Part shown: positions 1 through 12,975 of the stretch, in pieces | How positions within the stretch are numbered: position 1 is the first letter of the stretch | Layout: the number at the start of each line of letters is the position of its first letter | Assembly: GCF_029263665.1 (NCBI RefSeq) | Contig: NZ_JAJUFQ010000017.1 | Coordinates: 1-64,000, forward strand | Reading direction: 5' to 3' | Source of the DNA: Halomonas sp. | GTDB lineage: Bacteria > Pseudomonadota > Gammaproteobacteria > Pseudomonadales > Halomonadaceae | Length of the DNA stretch: 64,000 nucleotides | The notes under the pieces: generated by a model | Database searches by the model: none | The model's input: the letters and a program-made list of their open reading frames with translations, nothing else | Told to the model about the DNA's origin: nothing | Translations under genes and position numbers: made by a program

Positions 1-136
1 AGCGGTAAGCGGTAAGCGGTAAGCGGTAAGCGGTAAGCGGTAAGCGGTAAGCGGTAAGCGGTAAGCGGTAAGCGGTAAGCGGTAAGCGGTAAGCGGTAAG
101 CGGTAAGCGGTAAGCGGTAAGCGGTAAGCGGTAAGC
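1..136. repeat. Tandem array of a 7-bp repeat (AGCGGTA)
   Basis: About 19 uninterrupted copies of the heptamer AGCGGTA start at the window edge, so the array probably extends to the left. It lies between the end of the yheU-ligA operon and whatever precedes the window. A sister array of AGCCGTA is at 18,674. The unit length of 7 keeps no reading frame under copy-number change. Confidence 0.95.
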
Positions 137-190
137 CAGCAGTATCCTGTCGTGGCCTGGCTCCATGCAACACATGACATCTCACGAGAA

Positions 191-220
191 AGCCCCTGCA
201 GCTTGAACTGCAGGGGCTTT
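191..220. terminator. Bidirectional hairpin terminator
   Basis: An 11-bp perfect stem (AGCCCCTGCAG / CTGCAGGGGCT) with a 6-base loop is followed by short T runs on both strands. It lies about 45 bp past the stop codon of the yheU-like gene and would end the smc-zipA-ligA-yheU minus-strand transcription. Confidence 0.75.
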
Positions 221-240
221 CATTTGGTGCCTTAGCTCAT

Positions 241-264
241 GGCTTAAAGCTTATCGCTTACAGC

Positions 265-268
<4 letters not shown>
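241..268 (-). repeat. Decayed heptamer copies, inverted
   Basis: Read on the minus strand this stretch is a chain of degenerate 7-mers of the TAAGCnG type (GTAAGCT, GTAAGCG, ATAAGCT, TTAAGCC). It is related to the array at 1-136 but points the other way, about 105 bp from it. It touches the yheU stop codon. Confidence 0.6.
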
Positions 269-2702
<2,434 letters not shown>

Positions 2703-2712
2703 TCAAGGCCGA

Positions 2713-4488
2713 TCAATTCGCCTGATAACGATGCAGACGATGGCGACGTTCGAACTCCTGAACCCGCTGGCGGGCAAATTCTACCGTCTGGGCCGTCATC
2801 ACACTGCGATTCTCATCCTTCAGTTCACCACCCAGGTGACGAACGATGACCATTGCCGTTTCGACCATGGCTTCGAAAGCCGCAGATGTGTCATTGGCAC
2901 TTGGCAATGGCATCAACAGAGTGACACCTGGCGTGGAGAATTCATCCATGGCTTCAATCGGGAAAGTCCCCGGCTTGAGTACATTGACCATGGAGAATTG
3001 CAGCGCACTGTCAGCATCTGCCGTCTCGAAGCGATGGAAGATACCCATATCGCGGCTATAGCGTAGGCCGCAGGCCATCATCAGCTCCAGCAGCGTAGAG
3101 CCCGGGAAACCATTTTCATCGCGCGACATCACACTGATGACGATGATTTCCTCGGCGTTGCTCAGGGCATCGCGAGCATGTTCAGCCTTGACATCATGGC
3201 GCAGGACCTTTTCCAGTACAGGATGCGTCCGAACCTTGCTGTAATTCGGTTCATCCCTGGCAGGCTCCATCGCGTCGTCAGCAGTGAAGTCTTCACGAAC
3301 CTCGTTGTAGTCATAACCTGCCATGTCACCCATGGTTTCATGGACAGGCCCTGCAGTGCTCAACGGTGGCTCTGCATACTGCCCACGATCCGCATTTGGT
3401 TCGCGGCGTGGTGAAAACAGCGGATCGTTATCATCAAAGGAAGGCGCTGCTGCTGCCTGAGCTTCCTTGGCTGCTGCTTTTTCCGCAGCCTTCTGCTCAG
3501 CCAGGCGAGCTGCTTCGGCAGCTTTCTCTGCTTTCAACTGCTGGCGACGCTCTCGCTCGACCCGCTTGTGCTCGCGCCGCTCGGCCAGGTTCTTCTTCAT
3601 GGAAGCACTGAAACGCTGCATGGAAGAGCCAACCTTGCGGGAGCGGGACTTCATGGAATCGCCGATTCCTTCGAAATCGACCAGGCGATATTGATCTTCG
3701 TCGAAATCATCATGGTCAGCCGGATCAGCAACCAACGGCTCGTGCTCGGAAGCTTCAGCGACAACATCACTTGCATCGCCGTCACCCAGTACCGGTTCAG
3801 TACGTTTGTCCTTGCCAGTTCCTGTCTGTCCGGCTTCAGACTTGACGGGGCCATCAGTCTCAGTTGTCACCGACTCGGCCTTATTGTTGCTGAGCGCGTC
3901 TGCCACTGGCGCTTGCAAGTCGGAGGAAGCAGTTGACGTCCCGGAAGATGCAACAGTCTCTGTAGACGCCTTGGTCTCTGTAGACGCCTTAGCGGGCTCG
4001 ACCTGATCAACCTCGGCCCTGGCTTCTTGAGGCGCCGGTGTTGTTCCAGAGAAGCTCCCAAAAGACGTGGTGCCAGGTTCCAGACGCACACGCGGCTTTT
4101 CCACCCGGCTCCCGCCTTCCGCGCCTTGACTCTGCGCGTGGCTCTTCTGAGCCTGCCGGAACTCATGCAGCACACGGGAAGGCCCCGGGTGCTCCTGACG
4201 TTCCAGCTTGGGTTTCTGTTGCGGCCGGGAGGTGGCTTCAGCGGGTCTGACGACGCGCGCCCCTCCATTGGGCAACTCCCAATTGGTGTCTTCATCGACG
4301 GTTTCCTCACCGGCTCCGCTACCAGACATGCTGGTACGCTCACCGGCGTCTACACCGTTTGAGACATCCATCCCCACTGCATCCAAGCGGGGAGTGCGAC
4401 GCTGACGCTGCAGGCGACGAACCCCATCAATCACGATGAGTGTCACCAGTGCCAGCCCCAGAATGATCAGCCACTCTCTAAGTTCCAT
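2713..4488 (-). CDS. zipA: Cell division protein ZipA
   Basis: ZipA anchors FtsZ filaments to the inner membrane at the division site. The protein starts with one membrane segment (residues about 6-22, LIILGLALVTLIVIDGV), followed by a charged stretch and a very long low-complexity linker rich in Ala, Glu, Lys and Pro (about residues 30-450). The FtsZ-binding ZipA_C domain is at the end (from about KAEHARDALSNAEEIIVISVM to the C-terminus). At 591 residues it is far longer than the 328-residue E. coli protein; the extra length is all linker. It lies 223 bp after smc and in front of ligA, an order also known in pseudomonads (smc-zipA-ligA). Confidence 0.92.
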   Translation of the reverse strand: MELREWLIILGLALVTLIVIDGVRRLQRQRRTPRLDAVGMDVSNGVDAGERTSMSGSGAGEETVDEDTNWELPNGGARVVRPAEATSRPQQKPKLERQEHPGPSRVLHEFRQAQKSHAQSQGAEGGSRVEKPRVRLEPGTTSFGSFSGTTPAPQEARAEVDQVEPAKASTETKASTETVASSGTSTASSDLQAPVADALSNNKAESVTTETDGPVKSEAGQTGTGKDKRTEPVLGDGDASDVVAEASEHEPLVADPADHDDFDEDQYRLVDFEGIGDSMKSRSRKVGSSMQRFSASMKKNLAERREHKRVERERRQQLKAEKAAEAARLAEQKAAEKAAAKEAQAAAAPSFDDNDPLFSPRREPNADRGQYAEPPLSTAGPVHETMGDMAGYDYNEVREDFTADDAMEPARDEPNYSKVRTHPVLEKVLRHDVKAEHARDALSNAEEIIVISVMSRDENGFPGSTLLELMMACGLRYSRDMGIFHRFETADADSALQFSMVNVLKPGTFPIEAMDEFSTPGVTLLMPLPSANDTSAAFEAMVETAMVIVRHLGGELKDENRSVMTAQTVEFARQRVQEFERRHRLHRYQAN

Positions 4489-4711
4489 GGGTCGTCATGC
4501 CTTTGCTAAGGCGCCATGCCTGAAGGTTATTCGTCAATAGCATAGCGTGATCGCGAAAAAAAGGGCCACTTTTTTGTTTGTCAAGCGCCGATTTTTTTAC
4601 CGGTCTTCTCAACAATGCCCTTCGCATTCGCCCTTCCAACTCCCTCTGCTTTCTTTGCTTTGCAATATTATCGCTGTTTAGCAAACATTTCTTTACAGCA
4701 TCTCAAACACG

Positions 4712-7700
4712 TCACGCCTCGGCAAGAGCTGCGGCCTCATCCACATCCACAGACACCAAACGTGACACACCTGGCTCCTGCATTGTCACCCCCATCAATC
4801 GCTCTGCAGCTTCCATGGCAATCTTGTTATGGGTGATATAGATGAACTGAACGCTCTCTGACATTTCTTTCACCAACTTTGCGTAACGACCAACATTGGC
4901 ATCATCCAGAGGAGCATCAACTTCGTCCAACATGCAGAACGGTGCCGGGTTCAATTGGAAGATCGCAAATACTAGTGACAACGCAGTAAGGGCTTTTTCT
5001 CCCCCCGAAAGCAAATGAATCGTGCTGTTCTTCTTGCCAGGAGGTCGTGCCATGATCGCCACGCCGGTCTCGAGCAAATCCTCTCCTGTCAGCGTCAACC
5101 ATGCGGTTCCACCACCAAAGACCCGCGGAAAAAGAGACTGAAGACCGGCATTGACCCGCTCGAAGGTGTCACGAAAACGTGTCCGCGTCTCTTGGTCGAT
5201 ACGCCGAATCGCCTTGTCCAGGGTTTCCAACGCCTCGTTCAATTCAGCCTGTTGGGCCTGCAGGTAATCGCGACGCTCGGCCTGCTGCTCGTACTCTTCG
5301 ATGGCCGCCAGATTGATCGCGCCCAGGCGTCGAATCTTGTCTCCCAGCTCCTCCAGGCGAGTCTGCCAGGCAGATTCGGTAGCGTTGGGATCCAGTCCTT
5401 CGCCGAGCAGATCAGCATCATGGCCCAGTTCCTTTAGCTGCTCATCCTGGCTTTCTGCTTTCAACGCCAACGCTTGAACCTGCATACGGGCTTCCTGCAA
5501 GCGCTCTCGAATGCCTTCCAGTTGTCTCTCGTGTCCCTGGCGAGCGTGTTCATCATCGCGCAGACGCTCGACCAGTGCTGCCGCCCTGGCGCGTGCTTCA
5601 TTAAGATCCCGTTCTTCCCGCTCACGCCGATAGAGCAGTTCGTCGAGTTGCTCGCGACGCTCTTCGCCCGGCTCCTGCAGGCCTTCGCGGGTTTCCTCCA
5701 ATTCAGCAATGCGTTCCTCGAGACGGGTTCGAGTATCGCCTGCCCGCCCCTGCTGTTCGGCCAGACCAGCACGTTCCGTGGTCAAACGCTGGTGTTCCAG
5801 AGTCAGTTGCTGTGCCCGCTCACTCAGGGGACGCTGGCGGGTACGCAAGGACATCAACCGCTCACGTGCCTCTGTGCGTTGACGTTCAAGCCGCTCGCGA
5901 ATCTCGGCGCCTTCTTCCAGGCGGCTCATGGCCGCCTGCCATTGCTCGCGCATTTCCTCGATGGCAAGCCTGGCCTCTTCATCAGCTTCAGCCAGACTCT
6001 CCAGCTCTTCGTGGATCTCGGCGCCTCGACTCGACAGGTGCTCCAGACGGCTTGCCAGTCCACTATCCTGAACCGCCAGCTGCTGACGTTCCTGGTCCAG
6101 TTCACGCTCTTCCAGACGCAACTGCTCAAGGGTTTCCTCAGCAGATTCAACCCGAGCGACCGCCTGATCACGCTGCTCCTCGAGCAGTTCCAGGCGCGCT
6201 TCTACCTCGGCGAGTTCCTCGGAGGCTTCTTCCAGGCGACGGCGGCTGACCAGTAAAGCATCGGGACCTTCTCCGGCACCGCGCTGACGTACCCAGCCAC
6301 GACCAAGCCACAACCCATCGGTAGTGATAAGGCTCTGTCCTGCTGCCAGCTCACTGCGCAGCTCCCAGGCCTGCTCTCGCGACTCGGCACAGCGAATACC
6401 CGCCAGCCATTCTCCGGCGGCTCCTGCGCCAGACACCTTGACCGCCAGGCTATCGGCAGGGGCCGAAACACCTGCGTGATCGAGTAGCACCAACTCGGCC
6501 TGCAACTCGGGGCTCAGCGCCTCACGTACCTGCGACAGCGATGTCAGCCGAGCCTTGAGCCACGGCGCCAGAACCCAGGAAACCACTTCTTCCCAACCGT
6601 TATCCACGGACAGGCTCTCACCCAAACGTGGCGACTCACCCAGGCCATGTTCGCTCAAATGGCGATCAAGCCCCTCATCGTGTTCAGCCAAGGCCGCCTC
6701 TACCAATGCCTCGAGAGACGATATTTCTCCTTGCAGGGCACTGCGCCGTGAGCGCTCATGTTCACGGTTGGCATCATGTTCACTGAGTGTCTGCCGGCCT
6801 TGCTCACGCTGACCAGCAAGCTGTTCACGGCGTTCCTCCAAGGTCTCCTTGCGCTCATCACAAGCGGCCAGGCGCTCCTTGACCTCATCGCGCTGGGCCG
6901 AAAGCCCTGCAATATCGGGCAACTCATCCAACTGCTGGCGACGCTTGGCACGCTCGGCCGCCACCCTTTCAAGGCGGCTTTCCAGCTCACGCAGCCGGTC
7001 CTGGCTACGTTCTGCGGCCAGGCTATCGGAGCGCCAACGCTCATTGAAAGCTTCCCACTCGGCGTCAGCTTCTTCCACCGCCGGTTCGGCTTCTTCAAGA
7101 GCGGCCTCCAGCTCAGCCAGTTGCTCAGCCAGTTCTTCCTGCTCCGGCCCCAGGGTTTCCAGACGCTCTTCCAGACGCATCAAGCGCTGGTCATCGTCCT
7201 CTCCCAGCCGTGCCAGTTCCTCGAGTTCACGGCGGGCACTTTCCAGGTCACGGGCTAGTTGCTGATCACGCGAACGGGAATGTTCAAGCTCTTGCTCGAT
7301 CCGAGCAATAGCCGTGGTGGTCTCATAGAAGCTTGACTGGCGAGTATCCAGTTCCTGGGCCAGGCCGTCGTGCTCGGAGCGCGCCTCTTCAAGGCGCGTC
7401 TCACATTGACGCATGCCAAGGATCTCTCGTTCGACAGCGGTTTCCAGCTCAGCAACTCGGCTTTCCTGTTCACCCTGAGTGGCTCGCAGAGCCCTGCCAC
7501 GTAACAGGGCAAGCTCGCCCTTGACCCGGTGCTCTTCTGTCTTGAGCGTCTGATAGCGTTTGGCCGCCTCAGCCTGACGGCGCAGGCGTTCGAGCTGCTT
7601 GTCCAGTTCTTCCCGGATATCCTCTAGACGGTCCAGGTTCTCCTGGGTGCGGCGCATGCGATTTTCCGTTTCGCGGCGGCGCTCCTTGTACTTGGAAATG

Positions 7701-8206
7701 CCGGCGGCTTCTTCCAGGGTCGAGCGCAGATCTTCTGGTCGCGCTTCGATCAACCGGGAGATCATGCCCTGGCCGATGATGGCATAGGAACGCGGCCCCA
7801 GACCGGTCCCTAGAAAGAGGTCCGCAATATCACGGCGGCGGCACTTCTGGCCGTTGAAGAAATAGTTGGACTGAGCGTCTCTGGTAACCTGGCGCTTGAC
7901 CGAAATTTCGGCGTACTGGGCGTAGGCTCCGCCCATGGAGCCATCGCGATTGTCGAACACCAGCTCCACGGAAGCCATGCCTACCGGTTTACGTCCGGTC
8001 GAGCCATTGAAGATGACGTCGGTCATCGACTCGCCACGCAAGGTCTTGGCCGACGACTCCCCCATCACCCAGCGCACCGCATCAATGGTATTGGACTTGC
8101 CGCAACCATTGGGGCCGACGATGGCAGTCATATTGCCATCGAAGGGCACCGTCACCGGGTCGACAAAAGACTTGAATCCTGACATGCGGATCGACGTCAG
8201 ACGCAT
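4712..8206 (-). CDS. smc: Chromosome partition protein SMC
   Basis: This is an SMC ATPase that organises and helps segregate the chromosome, normally with ScpA and ScpB, which are not in this window. The 1164-residue protein has the Walker A motif GPNGCGKSNT at residues 31-40, two long coiled-coil arms, a hinge near residues 500-640, the ABC signature LLSGGEKALTALSLVFA and the Walker B PFCMLDEVDAPLD near the C-terminus. Its start lies only 3 bp after the ccmI stop codon, so it is probably co-transcribed with the ccm operon. It is not a MukB protein, whose domain layout differs. Confidence 0.96.
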   Translation of the reverse strand: MRLTSIRMSGFKSFVDPVTVPFDGNMTAIVGPNGCGKSNTIDAVRWVMGESSAKTLRGESMTDVIFNGSTGRKPVGMASVELVFDNRDGSMGGAYAQYAEISVKRQVTRDAQSNYFFNGQKCRRRDIADLFLGTGLGPRSYAIIGQGMISRLIEARPEDLRSTLEEAAGISKYKERRRETENRMRRTQENLDRLEDIREELDKQLERLRRQAEAAKRYQTLKTEEHRVKGELALLRGRALRATQGEQESRVAELETAVEREILGMRQCETRLEEARSEHDGLAQELDTRQSSFYETTTAIARIEQELEHSRSRDQQLARDLESARRELEELARLGEDDDQRLMRLEERLETLGPEQEELAEQLAELEAALEEAEPAVEEADAEWEAFNERWRSDSLAAERSQDRLRELESRLERVAAERAKRRQQLDELPDIAGLSAQRDEVKERLAACDERKETLEERREQLAGQREQGRQTLSEHDANREHERSRRSALQGEISSLEALVEAALAEHDEGLDRHLSEHGLGESPRLGESLSVDNGWEEVVSWVLAPWLKARLTSLSQVREALSPELQAELVLLDHAGVSAPADSLAVKVSGAGAAGEWLAGIRCAESREQAWELRSELAAGQSLITTDGLWLGRGWVRQRGAGEGPDALLVSRRRLEEASEELAEVEARLELLEEQRDQAVARVESAEETLEQLRLEERELDQERQQLAVQDSGLASRLEHLSSRGAEIHEELESLAEADEEARLAIEEMREQWQAAMSRLEEGAEIRERLERQRTEARERLMSLRTRQRPLSERAQQLTLEHQRLTTERAGLAEQQGRAGDTRTRLEERIAELEETREGLQEPGEERREQLDELLYRREREERDLNEARARAAALVERLRDDEHARQGHERQLEGIRERLQEARMQVQALALKAESQDEQLKELGHDADLLGEGLDPNATESAWQTRLEELGDKIRRLGAINLAAIEEYEQQAERRDYLQAQQAELNEALETLDKAIRRIDQETRTRFRDTFERVNAGLQSLFPRVFGGGTAWLTLTGEDLLETGVAIMARPPGKKNSTIHLLSGGEKALTALSLVFAIFQLNPAPFCMLDEVDAPLDDANVGRYAKLVKEMSESVQFIYITHNKIAMEAAERLMGVTMQEPGVSRLVSVDVDEAAALAEA

Positions 8207-8209
8207 GGG

Positions 8210-9448
8210 CTACTCAACCACTCGATCAATCGTAAGCGCGACAGGATCCGCATCTACGTCGGAGACTGCAACCTTTTGTTGCTCTCCCCATAGGTCTCCA
8301 GGCTGCGGCTGGGCCTGCCCAGAGCGAGAGACACGAGCCACCAGGCGTACCTCCTGGGCATCGGCAAGGCTGGCCATCGGCGACATGGCATCGTTCACAC
8401 CAAGGGATAGGGTCAATGGCAACTCACCCAAGCTCACCCGGCGAATGGCCAGCGGCGGTAGGCGTCCTTCGCTGTCTCGCGCGACCACGAATACCGACGT
8501 GTCTGCCGGTAGGTCTGCCCCGATGCCATTCGCCAGGGACAAGTGCACCTGTATGTTGGCAGCAGAATCCATTGTCTTGTCACTGCCACTGGAGACCGCA
8601 GCAATCCTTGCCTGGGCAACAGCAATACCTTCGCGCATGGCGCCGGCCACCGCTGGGGGAAGGTCAGCCGCCAGAGCACGCCGCCAATAATCGATAGCAT
8701 TGTCAAAGTCTTCATGCTCGAAGGCATCGATGCCAAGCAGTCCCATCACGGTAGGCTCATTGGCATTCTGGGCCAGGACTTCATCGACCAGGGCCTGGAC
8801 TTCAGGCGTCAACTGACGTCCCTGCTGGAAATATTCCAACTGGGCCAGTTCCGCCAGCCACCACGGATGGCGACCATCCAGGGAAATCAACTGCTGCAAG
8901 GCATGGCGAGCCTGTTCCAGTTGGCCTCCATCACGGTATAGCGGATACAGTGTGCGCCAGACCTGAGGATTATCCGGTTGCTGTTTGGCCTGCTGTTCAA
9001 GGGCTGTCACAAGCTCGACAGAGTCTCCATTCTGGCGGGCCTGTTCGATGGTCTGATACAAGGCCAGATTTCCCGCGGCCCCCTTTTCGTGGTACCAGAA
9101 CAGACTCGCCACGATCACCGCCAGCAGAACCAGAGGCACGGCAAGCTTGCCGGAAGTGGCGCCCTTCAAGGACGATTTTTCTTGCTGAGAAGCATCATCG
9201 AGCAGGCTGCGTTGCAGTTCGCGCAAATCCTCGGCAAAGCGCTCGGCATTGATGTCCCCGCGCGCGTGGGCCGCTTCCAGAGAAGCCTCCCTGCGGCGAT
9301 AGATAGCCACGTTCTGTGCGGTAACATCATCTCGTGCTTCTACTGCCTGCTGTGCCCGCGCGACACTTCCGCTACGCCTCAGAGGCAACATCAACAACCA
9401 GGCCGCCGGCATCAGCAACAGGGCAAAGACAATCCAAAGTTCGATCAT
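8210..9448 (-). CDS. ccmI: Cytochrome c biogenesis protein CcmI
   Basis: CcmI holds apocytochrome c for the haem-ligation step in the periplasm. The 412-residue protein begins with a membrane segment (IVFALLLMPAAWLLMLPL), followed by the CcmI N-terminal pattern NVAIYRRREASLEAAHARGDI, a second membrane segment near residues 105-120 and a TPR-rich periplasmic part (QQPDNPQVWRTLYPLYRDGG and following repeats). A C-terminal beta-rich domain (NIQVHLSLANGIGADLPADTSVFV) is present. It is the last ccm gene; its start overlaps the ccmH stop by four bases. Confidence 0.93.
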   Translation of the reverse strand: MIELWIVFALLLMPAAWLLMLPLRRSGSVARAQQAVEARDDVTAQNVAIYRRREASLEAAHARGDINAERFAEDLRELQRSLLDDASQQEKSSLKGATSGKLAVPLVLLAVIVASLFWYHEKGAAGNLALYQTIEQARQNGDSVELVTALEQQAKQQPDNPQVWRTLYPLYRDGGQLEQARHALQQLISLDGRHPWWLAELAQLEYFQQGRQLTPEVQALVDEVLAQNANEPTVMGLLGIDAFEHEDFDNAIDYWRRALAADLPPAVAGAMREGIAVAQARIAAVSSGSDKTMDSAANIQVHLSLANGIGADLPADTSVFVVARDSEGRLPPLAIRRVSLGELPLTLSLGVNDAMSPMASLADAQEVRLVARVSRSGQAQPQPGDLWGEQQKVAVSDVDADPVALTIDRVVE

Positions 9449-9963
9449 TTGCCCTCCTTGTGAGAATGCCGCTCTCCAGCCATATCATCCATTTCAATCA
9501 GAGCATCCAAGCGGCGCCTCTCTTCGTCGGACAGCTCCCCAGCTCGCGCATTGCGGCGTGAACGGATCAATACGGCCACCACCAAGGCCCCTACCAGCAC
9601 CAAGGCGCCAGGCAGCCCCCACAGCAGCAACGTACGCCCTTCAAGGCGAGGATTGTAAAGCACATAGTCGCCGAAGCGCTGGACCATGAAGTCGATGATT
9701 TCCTTGTCCGAGCGCCCCTCCTGAAGCTGCTGATAGACCCTCTCGCGCATATCCGCGGCAATCGGTGAGTTGGAGTCACCGATGGCTTGATTCTCGCACT
9801 TGGGGCAGCGCAATGTGGCCGACAGGTCGTCGAAGCGCTGTTCCATGACCGGGTCATCGAAGGTCCGCACCTCGATGGCGGCCAACGCACTTCCCGCCGT
9901 ACCAGCCAGGTATAGTGTCAGAATGGCCATCAGAGCGAGAGAGGAGATATGTCTCAACGCCAT
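9445..9963 (-). CDS. ccmH: Cytochrome c maturation protein CcmH
   Basis: CcmH is the thioredox component that keeps the CXXCH motif of apocytochrome c reduced. The 172-residue protein has a signal sequence (MALMAILTLYLAGTAGSALA region), the LRCPKCENQ redox motif (LRCXXC) at about residues 52-60, the three-helix domain ending in RFGDYVLYNP, and one C-terminal membrane anchor (LLLWGLPGALVLVGALVVAVLI). It is the short form, with CcmI as a separate gene. It overlaps ccmG by about ten bases. Confidence 0.95.
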   Translation of the reverse strand: MALRHISSLALMAILTLYLAGTAGSALAAIEVRTFDDPVMEQRFDDLSATLRCPKCENQAIGDSNSPIAADMRERVYQQLQEGRSDKEIIDFMVQRFGDYVLYNPRLEGRTLLLWGLPGALVLVGALVVAVLIRSRRNARAGELSDEERRRLDALIEMDDMAGERHSHKEGK

Positions 9964-10502
9964 TTTTCCACCTCCGGCAAGATCACCCTGCGAACATCTT
10001 CCGCAGTGATATAGCCCGTATGGTGATAACGAATGACGCCGTCGGCATCGACCAGAAAGCTCTCTGGCGCACCATAGACACCGAGATCAAAGCCAAGCGT
10101 TCCTTCAGGATCGAACACATTGACCTCGAATGGATTACCGAACTGCCGCAGGAAGTTTTCCCCCTTTCTGCGTCTTTCTTCCTCGGTGGCCCCTTCCTCC
10201 TTGTAATCGACGCCGACCAGGCGCACGCCCTGCTTGGCCAGGGCAAGCAGTTGAGGCATTTCCTGACGGCATGTCGGGCACCAGGAGCCCCACACATTGA
10301 CCAGCGTGACTTTTCCCTTGAACAGCCCTTGATCGACGATGCGCTGCGGCTCGCTCAAGGTGGAAAGCTCGAAGGCCGGAAAGTCGCGTGCGATCAGGGC
10401 CGAATCCCGCTCTGATGGGTTAATCGAGAGGCCTCGAAAGAGGAGCACTCCAAGTACGAGGAATACCAGCAGGGGCAACAGCAGCATCAGGCGTCGCTTC
10501 AT
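9954..10502 (-). CDS. ccmG: Thiol:disulfide interchange protein CcmG (DsbE)
   Basis: CcmG is a membrane-anchored periplasmic thioredoxin that reduces partners in the haem-ligation pathway. The 182-residue protein has one N-terminal membrane segment (LLLPLLVFLVLGVLLF) and a thioredoxin fold with the active site WGSWCPTC at about residues 73-80. The conserved GAPESFLVD segment with its cis-proline loop region is present. It overlaps ccmF by four bases upstream and ccmH downstream. Confidence 0.95.
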   Translation of the reverse strand: MKRRLMLLLPLLVFLVLGVLLFRGLSINPSERDSALIARDFPAFELSTLSEPQRIVDQGLFKGKVTLVNVWGSWCPTCRQEMPQLLALAKQGVRLVGVDYKEEGATEEERRRKGENFLRQFGNPFEVNVFDPEGTLGFDLGVYGAPESFLVDADGVIRYHHTGYITAEDVRRVILPEVEKWR

Positions 10503-12505
10503 ACCGTTGCCTCCTCTCGAACCTGGGCTATGTCTGTCTGGGCCTGGCGATCCGCCAGCTTGCGCCGGTAACGCCGATCAACCACGGCAATCAAACCACC
10601 GGCTGCCATCAACAGTGCCCCCAACCACAGCCAGCGCACGAAAGGCTTGATCTGAATTCGCAGCGCCCAGCTGCCATCCCCCAGATCTTCTCCCATGGCG
10701 ACATAAAGATCGTGGAACAGGCCAGGACGCAAGGCTACCTGGGTCATGGGCATGCCTCGGGCAATATACAGGCGCTTTTCCGGAGTCATCACAAAACTGG
10801 TCGCACTATTTTCGCCATCACGACGGACCTGCACTGTCGCCACCTCGGCGATATAGTTGGGGCCTCGGCGCTCTTCGAGATGGGACATGGTGAAGTGGAT
10901 ACCACTGATATCGACACTATCCCCCTCCGCCATGCGGACATTGCGTTCGACGGAGTAATTGGAGACCAGTGTCACGCCGATAATCGTCACCGCCAGCCCC
11001 AGGTGTCCAAGAACCATTCCCCAGTAAGCCGGGGTCAACGCTTTCATGCCTGTCCAACGCGAATCACTGCGAGCACTCTTGTCCCACAGGTCGCGCATGA
11101 GAGAGAGCACCAGCCACAATGCAATGGCCAGGCCGATGGATACTTTGAGATCCCATTCGCCGTGATAGACCAGCGGTAGTACGGCCGCAATCAACAAAGC
11201 CACGAGCCCCGACAGCCATAGGCGAGCAAGTAGCTCGCGCCCCGCCATGCGTTTCCACCGGGCCACCGGGCCAAGGCCCATGAAAATACACAGGATCACG
11301 GTCAATGGCACGAACAGCGCATTGAAGTAAGGCGGTCCGACACTGATCTTGCCCAGCTTCATGGCATCGAGAATCAACGGGTAGATAGTCCCGAGCAATA
11401 CCGTGACCGTCATCACCACCAGCAGGATGTTGTTGACCAGCAACAAGGCATCTCGCGACAGCCAAGTGAAGGCACCTGGGCGGCTGACGCGTGGCGCACG
11501 CAGTGCAAACAGCAGCAACGATGCCCCCACGGTGATCCCGAGCAGGACCAGGACAAACAAGCCCCGAGCCGGGTCGTTGGCAAAGGCGTGAACGGAAGTC
11601 AGCACACCGGAACGAACCAGGAAGGTCCCCAGCAGCGACAACGAGAACGTCATGATCGCCAGCAACACCGTCCAGCTCTTGAAGGTTCCACGCTTTTCGG
11701 TCACAGCCAGGGAGTGAATCAAGGCTGTGCCGGCAAGCCAAGGCAGCAGTGAAGCGTTTTCCACCGGATCCCAGAACCACCAGCCTCCCCAGCCCAGCTC
11801 GTAATAGGCCCACCAGCTACCCAGGGCAATACCCACCGTGAGGAAAGCCCAGGCGATATTGGTCCAGGGGCGGACCCAGCGTGTCCAGGCAGCATCCAGG
11901 CGGCCACTTAGCAATGCCGCAATGGCAAAGGCAAATACGACGCTGAACCCGACATAGCCGGTATACAGCATGGGAGGGTGCACGATCAGGCCAAAATCCT
12001 GCAGCAGAGGATTGAGGTCGGCGCCATCCATAGGCACATCAGGTAACGAACGATCGAAAGGGTTGGAAGTAAACAGCACAAAGGCCAGGAAACCAAGACT
12101 GACTAGTCCCATCACGCCCAGCACGCGCGCCACCATATCCGGCGGCAGGCCACGGGAAAAGCGGCTGACGGCATAGGTCCAGGCGGACAGAATCAAGCTC
12201 CACAACAACACGGAGCCTTCATGGTTGCCCCATACGGCACTGAACTTGTAATACCAGGGCAGCATGGAATTGGCGTTGTTGGCCACGTTGATGACACTGA
12301 AATCATCGAGTAGATAGCTGGCCGTCAGACAACCATAGGCCAGCAAGAGAAACAGGAACTGTCCCGTTGCCATTGGCCAGGCATAAGCCATCCATAATGG
12401 ACGCCGGGTAGCCGCCCCGGCCAAGGGCATGACGGCCTGCACGGCGGCCATCAACAAGGCAATGATCAGAGCATAATGACCAACTTCAGGAATCATCTCG
12501 ATCAT
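10499..12505 (-). CDS. ccmF: Haem lyase subunit CcmF
   Basis: CcmF is the large integral membrane protein that transfers haem from holo-CcmE to apocytochrome c. The 668-residue protein carries many membrane segments and the tryptophan-rich WWD motif ([15 protein letters not shown]) at about residues 233-247 that contacts haem. Conserved histidines flank it ([12 protein letters not shown] upstream). Length and topology are normal for the family. It overlaps ccmE and ccmG by four bases each. Confidence 0.97.
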   Translation of the reverse strand: MIEMIPEVGHYALIIALLMAAVQAVMPLAGAATRRPLWMAYAWPMATGQFLFLLLAYGCLTASYLLDDFSVINVANNANSMLPWYYKFSAVWGNHEGSVLLWSLILSAWTYAVSRFSRGLPPDMVARVLGVMGLVSLGFLAFVLFTSNPFDRSLPDVPMDGADLNPLLQDFGLIVHPPMLYTGYVGFSVVFAFAIAALLSGRLDAAWTRWVRPWTNIAWAFLTVGIALGSWWAYYELGWGGWWFWDPVENASLLPWLAGTALIHSLAVTEKRGTFKSWTVLLAIMTFSLSLLGTFLVRSGVLTSVHAFANDPARGLFVLVLLGITVGASLLLFALRAPRVSRPGAFTWLSRDALLLVNNILLVVMTVTVLLGTIYPLILDAMKLGKISVGPPYFNALFVPLTVILCIFMGLGPVARWKRMAGRELLARLWLSGLVALLIAAVLPLVYHGEWDLKVSIGLAIALWLVLSLMRDLWDKSARSDSRWTGMKALTPAYWGMVLGHLGLAVTIIGVTLVSNYSVERNVRMAEGDSVDISGIHFTMSHLEERRGPNYIAEVATVQVRRDGENSATSFVMTPEKRLYIARGMPMTQVALRPGLFHDLYVAMGEDLGDGSWALRIQIKPFVRWLWLGALLMAAGGLIAVVDRRYRRKLADRQAQTDIAQVREEATV

Positions 12506-12975
12506 GGAGCCTCGCCACTGGTCGCCATTTTCTTGTAGTCTTCGGGCTCATATCCCGAACGTTTCAAGGCCTCGGCCACTTCCGGGGGCATGTAGTTCTC
12601 ATCATGCTTGGCCAGCACCTGATCTGCATTGAGTTCTTGCTTGTCATTGAGCTTACCGACCACTACCACTCCCTGTCCTTCGCGGAACAGATCGGGCAGG
12701 ATGCCGCTGTAATGCACCGTCACATCATCGACGTAGTCAGTAATCACGAAGCTGACCTGCAGGCCCTCCGACGAGCGCTCCACACTGCCTTTCTTGACCA
12801 TCCCTCCGGCACGAATCTGACGCTCGACAGGCGCCTCTCCGGAAGCGATCTGTACCGGGCTGAAAAACAGATTGATATTGCTGCGCAAGGCATACAGCGT
12901 CAGTCCGATCGCCACCCCGCACAAGGCAACGAGCCCTACGATCAACAACAAGCGATTGCGCCGCTTAGCTCTCAT
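12502..12975 (-). CDS. ccmE: Haem chaperone CcmE
   Basis: CcmE binds haem covalently in the periplasm and hands it to CcmF. The 157-residue protein has an N-terminal membrane anchor ([22 protein letters not shown]) and an OB-fold beta barrel. The motif [10 protein letters not shown] near residue 126 contains the haem-binding histidine and the following conserved tyrosine. The C-terminal tail is flexible and charged. It overlaps ccmF by four bases and ccmD by 11. Confidence 0.96.
   Translation of the reverse strand: MRAKRRNRLLLIVGLVALCGVAIGLTLYALRSNINLFFSPVQIASGEAPVERQIRAGGMVKKGSVERSSEGLQVSFVITDYVDDVTVHYSGILPDLFREGQGVVVVGKLNDKQELNADQVLAKHDENYMPPEVAEALKRSGYEPEDYKKMATSGEAP

Noticed and set aside
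1..136. CRISPR array
   Set aside because: The repeat unit is 7 bp with no spacers, and no cas genes are near.
4478..4684. Basic 68-residue frame between smc and zipA
   Set aside because: No ribosome site, no family likeness, and it overlaps the zipA start; the gap more likely holds the zipA promoter.
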